In this document: piece by piece, positions 25,604 to 33,174 of the stretch
Layout of the letters: every line of letters starts with the position of its first letter
Position numbering within the stretch: position 1 is the stretch's first letter
DNA from: Synergistaceae bacterium
GTDB lineage: Bacteria > Synergistota > Synergistia > Synergistales > Aminobacteriaceae
Assembly: GCA_017451025.1 (NCBI GenBank)
Contig: JAFSSM010000015.1
Location: 1 to 64,000 of the forward strand
Reading direction: 5' to 3'
Length of the DNA stretch: 64,000 nucleotides
Made by a program: the position numbers and the translations under genes
The notes under the pieces: generated by a model
What the model was told of the DNA's origin: nothing
What the model saw: the letters and a program-made list of their open reading frames with translations, nothing else
Databases searched by the model: none

Positions 25604-25845
25604 TCCGACTTCAGTGCTTCAGCTTTGCGCGTCAATTGCTTCACCCTGTGAGTCGCAAACCTCGCAAACTTCATCAGCCACAGCAGAAAACAATCAACTA
25701 CTCCCTTGAAGAAATCAATGTGCACCCAACTCAACAGCAGTCCAACAAGCGCAAGCAGCACTCCGACAGGAATACCTACAGTTCCCACAACGCCAACAAT
25801 TAGAAGCCAGATTACGGCCTCCGCTCCAACAGCAAACTTCCTCAT
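25600..25845 (-). CDS. Small two-helix membrane protein
   Basis: An 81-residue protein with a long hydrophobic stretch near the N-terminus (EAVIWLLIVGVVGTVGIPVG and LLALVGLLLSW, probably two helices) and a second segment around FLLWLMKF, ending in a basic tail (HRVKQLTRKAEALKSE). I do not recognise a family. It is real by context: the stop overlaps the HD gene start by four bases, and it begins two bases behind the solute-binding-like gene. Function unknown. Confidence 0.7.
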   Translation of the reverse strand: MRKFAVGAEAVIWLLIVGVVGTVGIPVGVLLALVGLLLSWVHIDFFKGVVDCFLLWLMKFARFATHRVKQLTRKAEALKSE

Positions 25846-25847
25846 GA

Positions 25848-27044
25848 TTACTCTACCTCCCTATAAGCAAGTCCCTTCGTGTTCACCGTGTCCACAAACA
25901 GGTAATCCCTGTCCCGAACTTCCACTATGTACGCATCACGTTCCGCCGGGCGGTGCTGGTTTGCCGCAATATTAAGCACCTGATTCCCGAACGGTATCTG
26001 CTGTACACGAGCTAAATTCGCCAATAACTGGCCGCGCGGCATATTGTCCACAGGCTGGGGCATCATCTCCACTCCGCGCTTCAGCCACTCGCACAGAGCT
26101 ATTGCTTTTCCGGCGTGTACGGTGTCATCAATTGCCATTGCACGCGTTCTCCACAAATTCCGCTTCGTCTCGAGAAATCCTCCCTGCGACGAAAGCAGCA
26201 CGTTCTGATCCGCAAACACCATTCCTCTGCAGGATAAATACGTGCTGTCCGGAGCTGTGCAGTTCCACAACCGCCAGTTAGACCGCAGGCGCATAAAGTT
26301 ACGCCAAATTTCCCGCGCCCCCATGCTTCCCATAAACGAGATTACTATTCCGGCCTGCTCACCCTCGAAACTCTCGATCTCCTCTGATAGCATAAAGTAC
26401 GTGTCCTTCACGCTGGCATCAGCCCAGTACGGCATCGGCATAAATCCCGCCTTGTCCATCAGGTCATAGCATATCTTCGCCTCACGCTCCTGATTCACCG
26501 TGAAACGACTCGCCGCAAGCGCAATACGTTTCTTCTTGTCGTAAATCCTCTTTGCGTACTCCGTGAATGCCGCAACCCGATAATCCCTGTACATGTCAAG
26601 CGCAAAGACGTTCGCAAGAGGACGGCCTCCCCTGTCGATTAACACGCTCTCTCCGCCCGCGAGCATCAGAGGCACATCACGGCCCGCCATACGTTCAACC
26701 AGAACACGGTCAAGCTCTGGAAGTCCGGCAAAGCTCATCACCGCAATAACATCACGGTCGTAATTAAGGCTATAGGCTCGGAAAGAAGATATATCGCCAG
26801 AAATTTCCGCCCTGAGAAAATGCACGTCATGACCGCCAACTCCCGAACTGCTCTCGCCGATTTCACGCTCGCACCACGCAAGCGCAGTCTTTATCGATTT
26901 GCCCGGTTCGGTCTCCCATCCGCCTGAAGGGGGGATAACAAGAACGTTCCACACCCAGCTGTGAGCTTGGGCGCAGAACGCCGAGTTATCTTCCGAAATC
27001 ATCAGGCATAAAACCGTCGCGATTACCGCAATAATTTTACGCAT
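25848..27044 (-). CDS. Periplasmic solute-binding-like protein (DUF3798-like)
   Basis: A 398-residue exported protein. The signal peptide is MRKIIAVIATVLCLMI to about ASP/FCAQA. The body has the alternating pattern of a type 1 periplasmic-binding fold, as in VIAVMSFAGLPELDRVL, MAGRDVPLMLAGG, YDKKKRIALAASRFT and EQAGIVISFMGSMGAREIW. No permease or ATPase lies next to it, so it may be a sensor or an orphan receptor. DUF3798-like lipoproteins with such a fold are known in Synergistota and Firmicutes; that assignment is tentative. It is flanked by an OmpH-like gene and a small membrane protein in the same run. Confidence 0.65.
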   Translation of the reverse strand: MRKIIAVIATVLCLMISEDNSAFCAQAHSWVWNVLVIPPSGGWETEPGKSIKTALAWCEREIGESSSGVGGHDVHFLRAEISGDISSFRAYSLNYDRDVIAVMSFAGLPELDRVLVERMAGRDVPLMLAGGESVLIDRGGRPLANVFALDMYRDYRVAAFTEYAKRIYDKKKRIALAASRFTVNQEREAKICYDLMDKAGFMPMPYWADASVKDTYFMLSEEIESFEGEQAGIVISFMGSMGAREIWRNFMRLRSNWRLWNCTAPDSTYLSCRGMVFADQNVLLSSQGGFLETKRNLWRTRAMAIDDTVHAGKAIALCEWLKRGVEMMPQPVDNMPRGQLLANLARVQQIPFGNQVLNIAANQHRPAERDAYIVEVRDRDYLFVDTVNTKGLAYREVE

Positions 27045-27065
27045 CTGATTTTTGTGTGAGTGTAC

Positions 27066-27524
27066 TTATTTCTTCTTGGCTAACTGCTGGATAACGTCCT
27101 GAGTAATGTCTACTCCGCCGATAAGCACCACAAATTTATCCAGCACAAGCGTTAATTTCTTGCGCACCGCCACTTCACGCACTGCCTGCTCGCAATCCTG
27201 GTATATCGGGGCCATCAGCTTCTGCTCCTCCTGCGCAAGCTCCATACGCTTTGACTGCACAGCCTGAGCCTTCTTCGCCGTGTCGCTTTCCTTATCTGCG
27301 GCGGCTTTGGCTTCGTTTTCCTTCTGGCGGGCTATGTTCGCCAACTGCTGGCGTACCTGCGCAAGTCTGGGATGATTATTCAGAATTTCTCCCCTGTCTA
27401 CAATGCCTACACTGTCTGTTGTCGCCGCTGGAGCCGCTGCTTTCTTGGCCTGTGCCGCAAATGCCGAAGTACTTACGCACAGAACACTTACTGCCAATAC
27501 GAGAATTAATGCCTTCTTCATCAT
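27066..27524 (-). CDS. OmpH/Skp-family periplasmic chaperone
   Basis: This protein of about 152 residues has a signal peptide (MMKKALILVLAVSVLCVSTS to AFAAQA), then the OmpH start VGIVDRGEILNNHPRLAQVR, a long coiled coil (RQQLANIARQKENEAKAAAD) and the closing LTLVLDKFVVLIGGVDITQD, all typical. Skp-like trimers hold unfolded outer-membrane proteins in the periplasm, which is evidence for a diderm envelope. The start at 27524 follows AAGGAGG about 12 bases upstream; the frame open to 27590 gives no sensible signal. Normally OmpH neighbours bamA and lpxD; here it does not. Confidence 0.9.
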   Translation of the reverse strand: MMKKALILVLAVSVLCVSTSAFAAQAKKAAAPAATTDSVGIVDRGEILNNHPRLAQVRQQLANIARQKENEAKAAADKESDTAKKAQAVQSKRMELAQEEQKLMAPIYQDCEQAVREVAVRKKLTLVLDKFVVLIGGVDITQDVIQQLAKKK

Positions 27525-27617
27525 CAGAATAAAATTCCTCCTTGTGTAATAAACGCCTGAAAATTTTTTGTGTTGCATTCTAACATTCACTGTTTGCTTG
27601 CAAAAACGTAAAGATTA

Positions 27618-28082
27618 CTAATTAGCACGTGAGATTATCTTTCTGGTTTCCAGTATCTTCATCAACGGAATACCTACAAGCCAGCACGCCCCGGCCTCTC
27701 CAAGCCCGACATACAGGCACGTCGCCATCAACGGGGCCTCAATCATCACGTGAAGCATCACTCCGATAATTGCCATGTTCGAGATTACCGGCCACAACGA
27801 CGCAACGTAAATATTTCCGGACTTGCGTGAAAGTATTGCGGCTATGAGTGTTGCGAGCGAACCGAACACCATATCCGGCAGTCCAAACCCCCCGAAGAAA
27901 TTTGCGAATACACATCCGGCAAAAAGTCCGGGTATCGCTTCTGGCAGGTAGAACGGCAGAAGAGTTAGTGCCTCTGAGACCCGGAACTGCACAGGCCCGT
28001 ACGAAATCGGAGCAAGCCCTATCGTCAACACTGCATAGAGCGCACCGATTAATGCTCCGCGTGAAAGTTTTGTTGTGTTAAT
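27618..28082 (-). CDS. queT: QueT family transporter (queuosine precursor uptake), probable ATT start
   Basis: A polytopic protein with the QueT signatures GALYAVLTIGLAPISYGPVQ, FRVSEALTLLPFY and GLFAGCVFANFFGG. QueT is the substrate-binding unit of an ECF transporter for queuine or preQ1. The first ATG/GTG-type codon in frame (GTG 28031) would delete the conserved N-terminal helix. Upstream the frame continues as INTTKLSRGALIGALYAV to ATT 28082, nine bases behind AGGAG and just after the priA stop; an in-frame TGA closes it before that. I therefore propose an ATT start, giving 154 residues, the family length. Tgt at 55591-56727 would use the imported base. Confidence 0.8.
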   Translation of the reverse strand: MNTTKLSRGALIGALYAVLTIGLAPISYGPVQFRVSEALTLLPFYLPEAIPGLFAGCVFANFFGGFGLPDMVFGSLATLIAAILSRKSGNIYVASLWPVISNMAIIGVMLHVMIEAPLMATCLYVGLGEAGACWLVGIPLMKILETRKIISRAN

Positions 28083-28084
28083 CG

Positions 28085-29809
28085 CTATTCACTCCTGACT
28101 GTGATATTAAGCATCCTGTGATGCGGTTCAAGCAGCTTCGCAATTTCGTCCAGACTGTTCGTGTTCACGCAAAGGGGCTGTGATTCGTCGCCGGAGTCCA
28201 TCACGAAAAAGCCTTCTTCCTCCAGAATGTCTCTCACTAAAATTCTTTCGCGCGATATTTTACCCCCGCAGTCAAGCTCTATCATATATCCGCTCGGAGG
28301 CATCCCGAACTCCTCCCTGACTTTCAGCTCGTCGGCAAGGAATTTTTCCCAGCCATGAAGAAGGAACTCACACAGTTTGCGGCCTTCTTTGCGGGCCTGT
28401 ACCAGTAATTTGCGTTCACCTGAAGACTTTATCCCGGCGTAAAGACTTCTGTACAGCATGGAGAACACACGGAAACGAGTATCATATCCTCCTGCACTGA
28501 GTTCTGCATCAATGTCCAGCCACGCCACAAGCGAAGGCTTCACGCTCTCCAAAAGTTCAAGCCCCTTGTGTCCTGAGAGGATAAGCCCCTTCATTCTGGA
28601 CTTATCCGCGCCGTCAACATACAGCCTCACTTTCGGGTAATACATGCTCACAATTTTTGCGAGTGCCTCAATTCCGGGACGCTTTCCCCTCAACCCCTCG
28701 TGATTACATTCCGGGCATTTCGCAGGGAGTTCACGCAAAGCCCCGCACACTCGGCATTTCAGCATTTCTCCGTCGTTGATACTCCGCATGATATTTCCGC
28801 ACTTGTCGCAGACCAGAATATGCCCGCACTTCGGACAAAATACCTCCATTGCCTCGCCCTGCCTGCCCAAAATCCACAGCACATTATGCCCGCTCACCAG
28901 TTCCTTGTACGTACGCCGGATAAGTGAGAACGTCAGGGGGATATTCCCGTCAATTCCGGCGGCTTTCTCCTTGCGGGAAGTGTACATGTCCGCAATAACG
29001 ATGCTGTTCCGGTCGGGCTTAGCAGTCATCACGGGGTGCGAACGCATAAACGTCTTCAGCGATGGCATTCTTCCGCAAAGAACAAGCTCTGAGCCGAGAA
29101 ACGTTGCGCGTCTTCCTGCGAGACTACGTGCAGAAATTCTCAGTCCGTAGGGCAGGAAATAGCCGCTGCTCGCCTCGTCCTCAATGATTATCCTTTCGGG
29201 ACTCAGCGGCGCAAAAACTGCTCCTGCACTGCCGATTACTATCCGGCACTTCTTGCTGTTTACTTCCTCCCATTCTTCAGGTGAACGCCACAAAATTGCA
29301 TCCTGCCTCAATTTCGCAGGAAGAGTCAAGTAAAAATCTGAGGCGGCCTCACGCGAGGAAAACAGCATCAATGTGCGTTCGGGCTTTTCTAGCTCAGACA
29401 AACAAAAATTAACCCGCTCGGCATCAAACGGGTTAAAGTTATGTACCTCGCTGAACTTTTGGGAGTGATTGAGAGTTTCGGGAGGTGCTTCCAGTTTTTC
29501 GCCCATCCAGAATTTACGGGGCAGAACTGCTCGCAGCGACACACTAATTCCGCACATGCAGACATTCGCTGACCACCTGGCCAAGTCCCACAGGTCGGGG
29601 TCAATCATCATGCGCTCGTCTATCACCCCGGCTATCGGCTTCTCGTCCCCAACTTCACGCTCTGACGGTCCTAGGACTATTCCTGCATGAAGGGATTTCT
29701 GCACCTCGACGATTACCCGGACACCCTCCGGGATTTCCGCGCCGGTGCTGTAGGTCAGATCGTCTAGGGCCATTTCGGGAACTGCTACGTCAACCAGCAA
29801 GAACAGCAC
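28085..29809 (-). CDS. priA: PriA-like protein lacking helicase motifs
   Basis: A 574-residue PriA homologue. The N-terminal DNA-binding domain is recognisable (VDVAVPEMALDDLTYSTG), and the zinc region at about 320-365 keeps eight cysteines (CPKCGHILVCDKCG, CRVCG, CPECN). The helicase motifs are gone: the Walker A region reads RTLMLFSSREAAS instead of GxTGSGKTE, the DEEH box reads EDEAS, and the QVAGRAGR motif VI is absent. PriA restarts stalled forks; proteins without the ATPase motifs, as known in Actinobacteria, are thought to load the primosome without unwinding. Length is about 150 residues below E. coli PriA. It overlaps the coaBC end by 20 bases. Confidence 0.87.
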   Translation of the reverse strand: MLFLLVDVAVPEMALDDLTYSTGAEIPEGVRVIVEVQKSLHAGIVLGPSEREVGDEKPIAGVIDERMMIDPDLWDLARWSANVCMCGISVSLRAVLPRKFWMGEKLEAPPETLNHSQKFSEVHNFNPFDAERVNFCLSELEKPERTLMLFSSREAASDFYLTLPAKLRQDAILWRSPEEWEEVNSKKCRIVIGSAGAVFAPLSPERIIIEDEASSGYFLPYGLRISARSLAGRRATFLGSELVLCGRMPSLKTFMRSHPVMTAKPDRNSIVIADMYTSRKEKAAGIDGNIPLTFSLIRRTYKELVSGHNVLWILGRQGEAMEVFCPKCGHILVCDKCGNIMRSINDGEMLKCRVCGALRELPAKCPECNHEGLRGKRPGIEALAKIVSMYYPKVRLYVDGADKSRMKGLILSGHKGLELLESVKPSLVAWLDIDAELSAGGYDTRFRVFSMLYRSLYAGIKSSGERKLLVQARKEGRKLCEFLLHGWEKFLADELKVREEFGMPPSGYMIELDCGGKISRERILVRDILEEEGFFVMDSGDESQPLCVNTNSLDEIAKLLEPHHRMLNITVRSE

Positions 29810-30986
29810 TCCATACGTCGAACGCTATATCCTCTTTGAGGCCGCTGAAACTCTGCGTCCCTGAACTGGAAATCAGATGCAGGGTGTTAGTGTCCGTCCT
29901 GAAACCTGATCCTTCAGCCAGAACGTCATTTGCCAGAATATAGTCGAGATTTTTGCGCGCTAACTTTTCGCGGGCGTGAAGAACAACGTCGTCCGTCTCC
30001 GCCGCAAAACCGATAAGCACTTGGCCGTCGTGCTTCAGCTTCCCGGCTTCCGCCGCTATGTCCGGGTTCTGCACAAGAGAAAGCGTTAATTCATCACTGC
30101 CCTCACGCTTCAGCTTATGCGCAGAGTAATCCTTCACACGATAATCACCAACTGCGGCGGCCTTCACCACGTAATCAGCCCAGTCAAGATTTTTGCGCAC
30201 AGCCTCCAGCATTTCCACAGCTGTAGTTACTCCCTCAACCTTGAGACCATCGCAAAAACTGTATGCCTCCACAGGCCCGGAAATTACACGGACTTCTGCT
30301 CCTCTGTACCAGGCAGAGCGCGCCATCGCAAACCCCATTTTCCCGCTGGAAGGGTTCGAGATGTAGCGCACAGGGTCAATGTATTCGTGGGTCGGTCCTG
30401 CGGTAACGAGCACATGCTTTCCATTCATGTCGTGGACGCACAATGCCCGGAATATCTCGTGCATAATTTCCTCCGGCTCTGGCATTCGGCCCTTGCCCGA
30501 AACTCCGCAGGCTAAATCCCCGTCCTCAGGGTCAGCAACAAAAATTCCCCTGCGCTTAAGAATCGCGATATTCTCCTGAACTGCGGGATTGGAGTACATG
30601 CGCTCGTTCATCGCAGGAAACACCAGAACAGGACACGATGCCGCCAGAGCCGCAGAGGTGAGCAGGTTATCCGCTATTCCTTGTGCAATTTTCGCGAGAG
30701 TGTTTGCCGTGCAGGGAGCTATCACGAAAACTTCTGCCCAGTCCGTCAGCCTGATGTGGGGGATAGCTGCGTCAAAATTATCGTCAGTCCAGATTTTGCG
30801 GCCCGACAGAGTCTCTAGCGTCATCGGTGCAACAAAATTCTTGGCCGAAGAAGTCATGATAACTTCGGCCTCACACTTAGCCTTCGTGATTTTGCGCAAA
30901 AGATACGGCAGCTTATACGCCGCTATTCCGCCGCTTATCCCCAAAAGTATACGGCGGTTATGCTTCCACTCCGGCATTTGCGGCAT
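29790..30986 (-). CDS. coaBC: Bifunctional phosphopantothenoylcysteine decarboxylase/synthase
   Basis: Makes 4'-phosphopantetheine from phosphopantothenate and cysteine for coenzyme A. The CoaC half has RRILLGISGGIAAYKLPYLL (FMN site), the active-site PAMNERMY loop and the substrate clamp CGVSGKGRMP. The CoaB half has VLVTAGPTHEYIDPVRYISN and LIGFAAETDD. The start is uncertain: ATG 30986 or 30977 both lie inside the 3' end of rpoZ, and the frame is open to 31064. I chose 30986 (398 residues, the usual length), with GAGGAGG about 16 bases upstream and a small GGGCACAAGCCC hairpin between. Confidence 0.93.
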   Translation of the reverse strand: MPQMPEWKHNRRILLGISGGIAAYKLPYLLRKITKAKCEAEVIMTSSAKNFVAPMTLETLSGRKIWTDDNFDAAIPHIRLTDWAEVFVIAPCTANTLAKIAQGIADNLLTSAALAASCPVLVFPAMNERMYSNPAVQENIAILKRRGIFVADPEDGDLACGVSGKGRMPEPEEIMHEIFRALCVHDMNGKHVLVTAGPTHEYIDPVRYISNPSSGKMGFAMARSAWYRGAEVRVISGPVEAYSFCDGLKVEGVTTAVEMLEAVRKNLDWADYVVKAAAVGDYRVKDYSAHKLKREGSDELTLSLVQNPDIAAEAGKLKHDGQVLIGFAAETDDVVLHAREKLARKNLDYILANDVLAEGSGFRTDTNTLHLISSSGTQSFSGLKEDIAFDVWSAVLAG

Positions 30987-31176
30987 TAACAGGGCTTGTG
31001 CCCTCCTCGATTTCGTGCAGAACGTTCGAGATGTAGCGTTCGTTGGTGGGAGCACTCTTCTCAAATGATGCTTCCTCGCTCTCGCGCCGGGCCTCAGCGG
31101 CTATCTTCGCCGTAATCTCGTACTTGTTATCCGTTCCGCATTTCTGTGCTAACCATTCCAAATCGTAGAACTTCAT
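30958..31176 (-). CDS. rpoZ: RNA polymerase omega subunit
   Basis: A 72-residue protein with the omega pattern DNKYEITAKIAAEARR followed by a variable loop and ISNVLHEIEEG. Omega helps assemble the beta' subunit. The position before coaBC and priA is the conserved rpoZ-coaBC-priA order. The ATG is preceded by a GGAGGG box, 14 bases behind the TerD stop. The C-terminal tail overlaps the coaBC start. Confidence 0.88.
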   Translation of the reverse strand: MKFYDLEWLAQKCGTDNKYEITAKIAAEARRESEEASFEKSAPTNERYISNVLHEIEEGTSPVNAANAGVEA

Positions 31177-31190
31177 TCACATTCCCTCCT

Positions 31191-31802
31191 CTACATAAAC
31201 TTACGGGAAAGTTCCGTTATGCTGTTGTCCGTAGTAGGCTGGCCTATCGCGTTAAACCTCCACTGACCGTTGCGGGAATATATCTCACCGAAGACCATTG
31301 CGGTCATTCCGTCGTAATTCTCCGAGAGATTATAGCGGCAAAGCTCCTCGTGAGTATCGTTGTCGCATATCCTGATGAATGCATTGCGGATTATCCCGAA
31401 GTGCTGGCCTCTTTCCTTCGACTTGTAGATGTTCACCACGAAAATTATCTTGTCGCAGCTGCCCGGCAATTTATCGAGGTCAACGTATATCTCCTCGTCG
31501 TCGCCTTCGCCTGCTCCGGTGAGGTTATCGCCCATGTGCTTAATAGCTCCGGAACTGTGCGTCAGGTTGCCGAAATATACTACGTCGTCGCTGTCTGTCA
31601 GCCTGCCGTTTCTGCACACAAACACCGAAGCATCGCAGTCAATGTTGTGCGTCTTCTTTCCGCCGAAAAGTCCCGACAAGAAACCTCCGCCTCCGGACTT
31701 TTCCGCCTCGTCCCAGCCTAAGCCCACCATTACGTGGCGCAATGTACTTCCGTCTGACTTCCTAAGGTCTACCTTCTGTCCCTTCTGCAAATTCACAGCC
31801 AT
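31191..31802 (-). CDS. TerD-family protein, second copy
   Basis: A 203-residue TerD-domain protein: VNLQKGQKVDLRK at the start, VGLGWDE, then [30 protein letters not shown] and NAFIRICD, the calcium-binding pattern of the family. It carries an insertion of about 15 glycine-rich residues (SGGGGFLSGLFGGKK) after VGLGWDEAEK that the other copy lacks. TerD proteins are linked to tellurite, phage and membrane stress responses; biochemistry is poorly known. It follows the AIM24 gene in a TerD-AIM24-TerD set. Confidence 0.92.
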   Translation of the reverse strand: MAVNLQKGQKVDLRKSDGSTLRHVMVGLGWDEAEKSGGGGFLSGLFGGKKTHNIDCDASVFVCRNGRLTDSDDVVYFGNLTHSSGAIKHMGDNLTGAGEGDDEEIYVDLDKLPGSCDKIIFVVNIYKSKERGQHFGIIRNAFIRICDNDTHEELCRYNLSENYDGMTAMVFGEIYSRNGQWRFNAIGQPTTDNSITELSRKFM

Positions 31803-31819
31803 AATCTACATCTCTCCTT

Positions 31820-32503
31820 TTAGCGCGGGCCTATCATTCCCTTGAGCCACGCTGAAAATGAATCGGGGTTGCGCGTCTGAATTAACACTGTGCCCGGCCC
31901 TCTGAACCTGCACACCAGACTCTCGCCGCTCGTTACACTCGAAAACCATCCGGACGAAGCCTTCTCGATCTTGTAGTTCATGTAGTCCGGCCAAGCCACA
32001 AGATGACCGTTGTCGATGATTACTTCCTCGCCGTCCGCAAGCTCTATCGGGTGAATTGCCCCGAAACTGGACAGAAACACAATTCCCTTGCCGCGAACGT
32101 TCAGCACGAACAGCCCCTCTCCGGAAAAGAAGCCCTGACTCAAATTCTGCATAGCTGTATCCATCTCTACGCTTTCCTCTGAGGCAAGAAATCCGTCCTT
32201 CTGCACCCGCAGACCATAAGTTCCGTCGAGCACAACGTCAACTATTCCGCCCGGTGCGCTGTGGCCAAGAAGAACACTGCCCGGCCCGCGTGAAGCCGTT
32301 ATCCTCTGGAAAAAGAAGCTCTCGCCAGTCAGGAACTTACGCGCAAGCCCGCCAAGAAATCCACCGTCTCCCATTGAACCGGATACGTCAAGATTCGCGG
32401 ACATTGCGACCATCGCATCACTCTCCGCCTTGAGGGACTCGCCGCGCGACAGATCGCACCTGACTACGGGGAAAGCGTCCTGATGGAGTATCTCGTACCT
32501 CAT
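31820..32503 (-). CDS. AIM24 / TIGR00266 family protein
   Basis: A protein of 227 residues starting at ATG 32503, which overlaps the TerD stop as ATGA. Motifs are [49 protein letters not shown] and [20 protein letters not shown]. The fold is a repeated beta-helix-like AIM24 domain. These proteins occur with TerD proteins in stress operons, where they may sit on membranes. The gene pairing here repeats that known association. Confidence 0.88.
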   Translation of the reverse strand: MRYEILHQDAFPVVRCDLSRGESLKAESDAMVAMSANLDVSGSMGDGGFLGGLARKFLTGESFFFQRITASRGPGSVLLGHSAPGGIVDVVLDGTYGLRVQKDGFLASEESVEMDTAMQNLSQGFFSGEGLFVLNVRGKGIVFLSSFGAIHPIELADGEEVIIDNGHLVAWPDYMNYKIEKASSGWFSSVTSGESLVCRFRGPGTVLIQTRNPDSFSAWLKGMIGPR

Positions 32504-33075
32504 ACGTTCACGCCGAAGTTGAGGCACAACGCACGAAGGCCTCCCTTGAAGCCGGAGCCGATTGCGTTGAACTTCCACTCGCCTGCGTTGCGGTAAAGCT
32601 CCGCGACAACTACCGCAGTCTCTATCGAAAAATCCTCGCCCAAGTCATAGCGGATAAGGTCAACTCCCTTTGCGTCGTCCGCTACGTGAATGAATGCGTT
32701 GGAGACTTGGCCGAAATTCTGTTTGCGCTCCTCTGCCTCGTGAATGGTAACCGTGAAGTCTATCTTGTCTATGCCCGCAGGAACTGATGACAGATCTACG
32801 CGGATAACTTCGTCGTCGCCCTCGCCTGCTCCTGTCCTGTTGTCGCCCATGTGCTGAACTGAACCGGAACTATGTTTAGGGTTGTTGTAGAACACGAAAT
32901 CTGCATCACTCGTTACTTTTCCGTTTGGACCAAGCAGAAACGCAGCAGCGTCAAGGTCAAACGCAGCCTGCCCGTCGTATTTGTTGATGTCCCAGCCCAA
33001 ACCGATTAACAGTTTTGAGAGGCCGGGATTGCCTTTTGTGAGGTCAACCTTCTGGCCTTTTGAGAGACTTATCAT
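32500..33075 (-). CDS. TerD-family protein, first copy
   Basis: A 191-residue protein: [76 protein letters not shown] and [11 protein letters not shown]. The acidic residues bind calcium in studied members. ATG 33075 is preceded by AGGAGG; the frame open to 33153 is not used. It is the first gene of the long minus-strand series and has its own extended -10 promoter in the 100-base gap to the divergent transporter gene. Confidence 0.93.
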   Translation of the reverse strand: MISLSKGQKVDLTKGNPGLSKLLIGLGWDINKYDGQAAFDLDAAAFLLGPNGKVTSDADFVFYNNPKHSSGSVQHMGDNRTGAGEGDDEVIRVDLSSVPAGIDKIDFTVTIHEAEERKQNFGQVSNAFIHVADDAKGVDLIRYDLGEDFSIETAVVVAELYRNAGEWKFNAIGSGFKGGLRALCLNFGVNV

Positions 33076-33106
33076 AATTTGTAATACCTCCTGAGGAATT
33101 TTTGCC

Positions 33107-33115
33107 ATTATACCA
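33107..33115 (-). promoter_or_regulatory. Extended -10 promoter of the terD series
   Basis: On the minus strand TGGTATAAT lies 32 bases before the terD ATG, giving a leader of about 25 bases that starts just before the AGGAGG box. No good -35 is visible. The plus-strand gene in this divergent gap has only a weak TATACT (33130-33135). Confidence 0.5.
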
Positions 33116-33174
33116 AGAATAAAAAGCTGTATACTGTTAAACTCAATACCCATTCATGAATAGAGGTGTCTTTA

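Noticed and set aside
25099-25803. 234-codon plus-strand frame opposite the HD and small membrane genes
   Set aside because: It spans three well supported minus-strand genes, has no start signal and looks like antisense composition.
33166-33174. GTG at 33166 as start of the giant transporter
   Set aside because: The ATG at 33175 has AGGTG at good spacing and gives a normal signal peptide.
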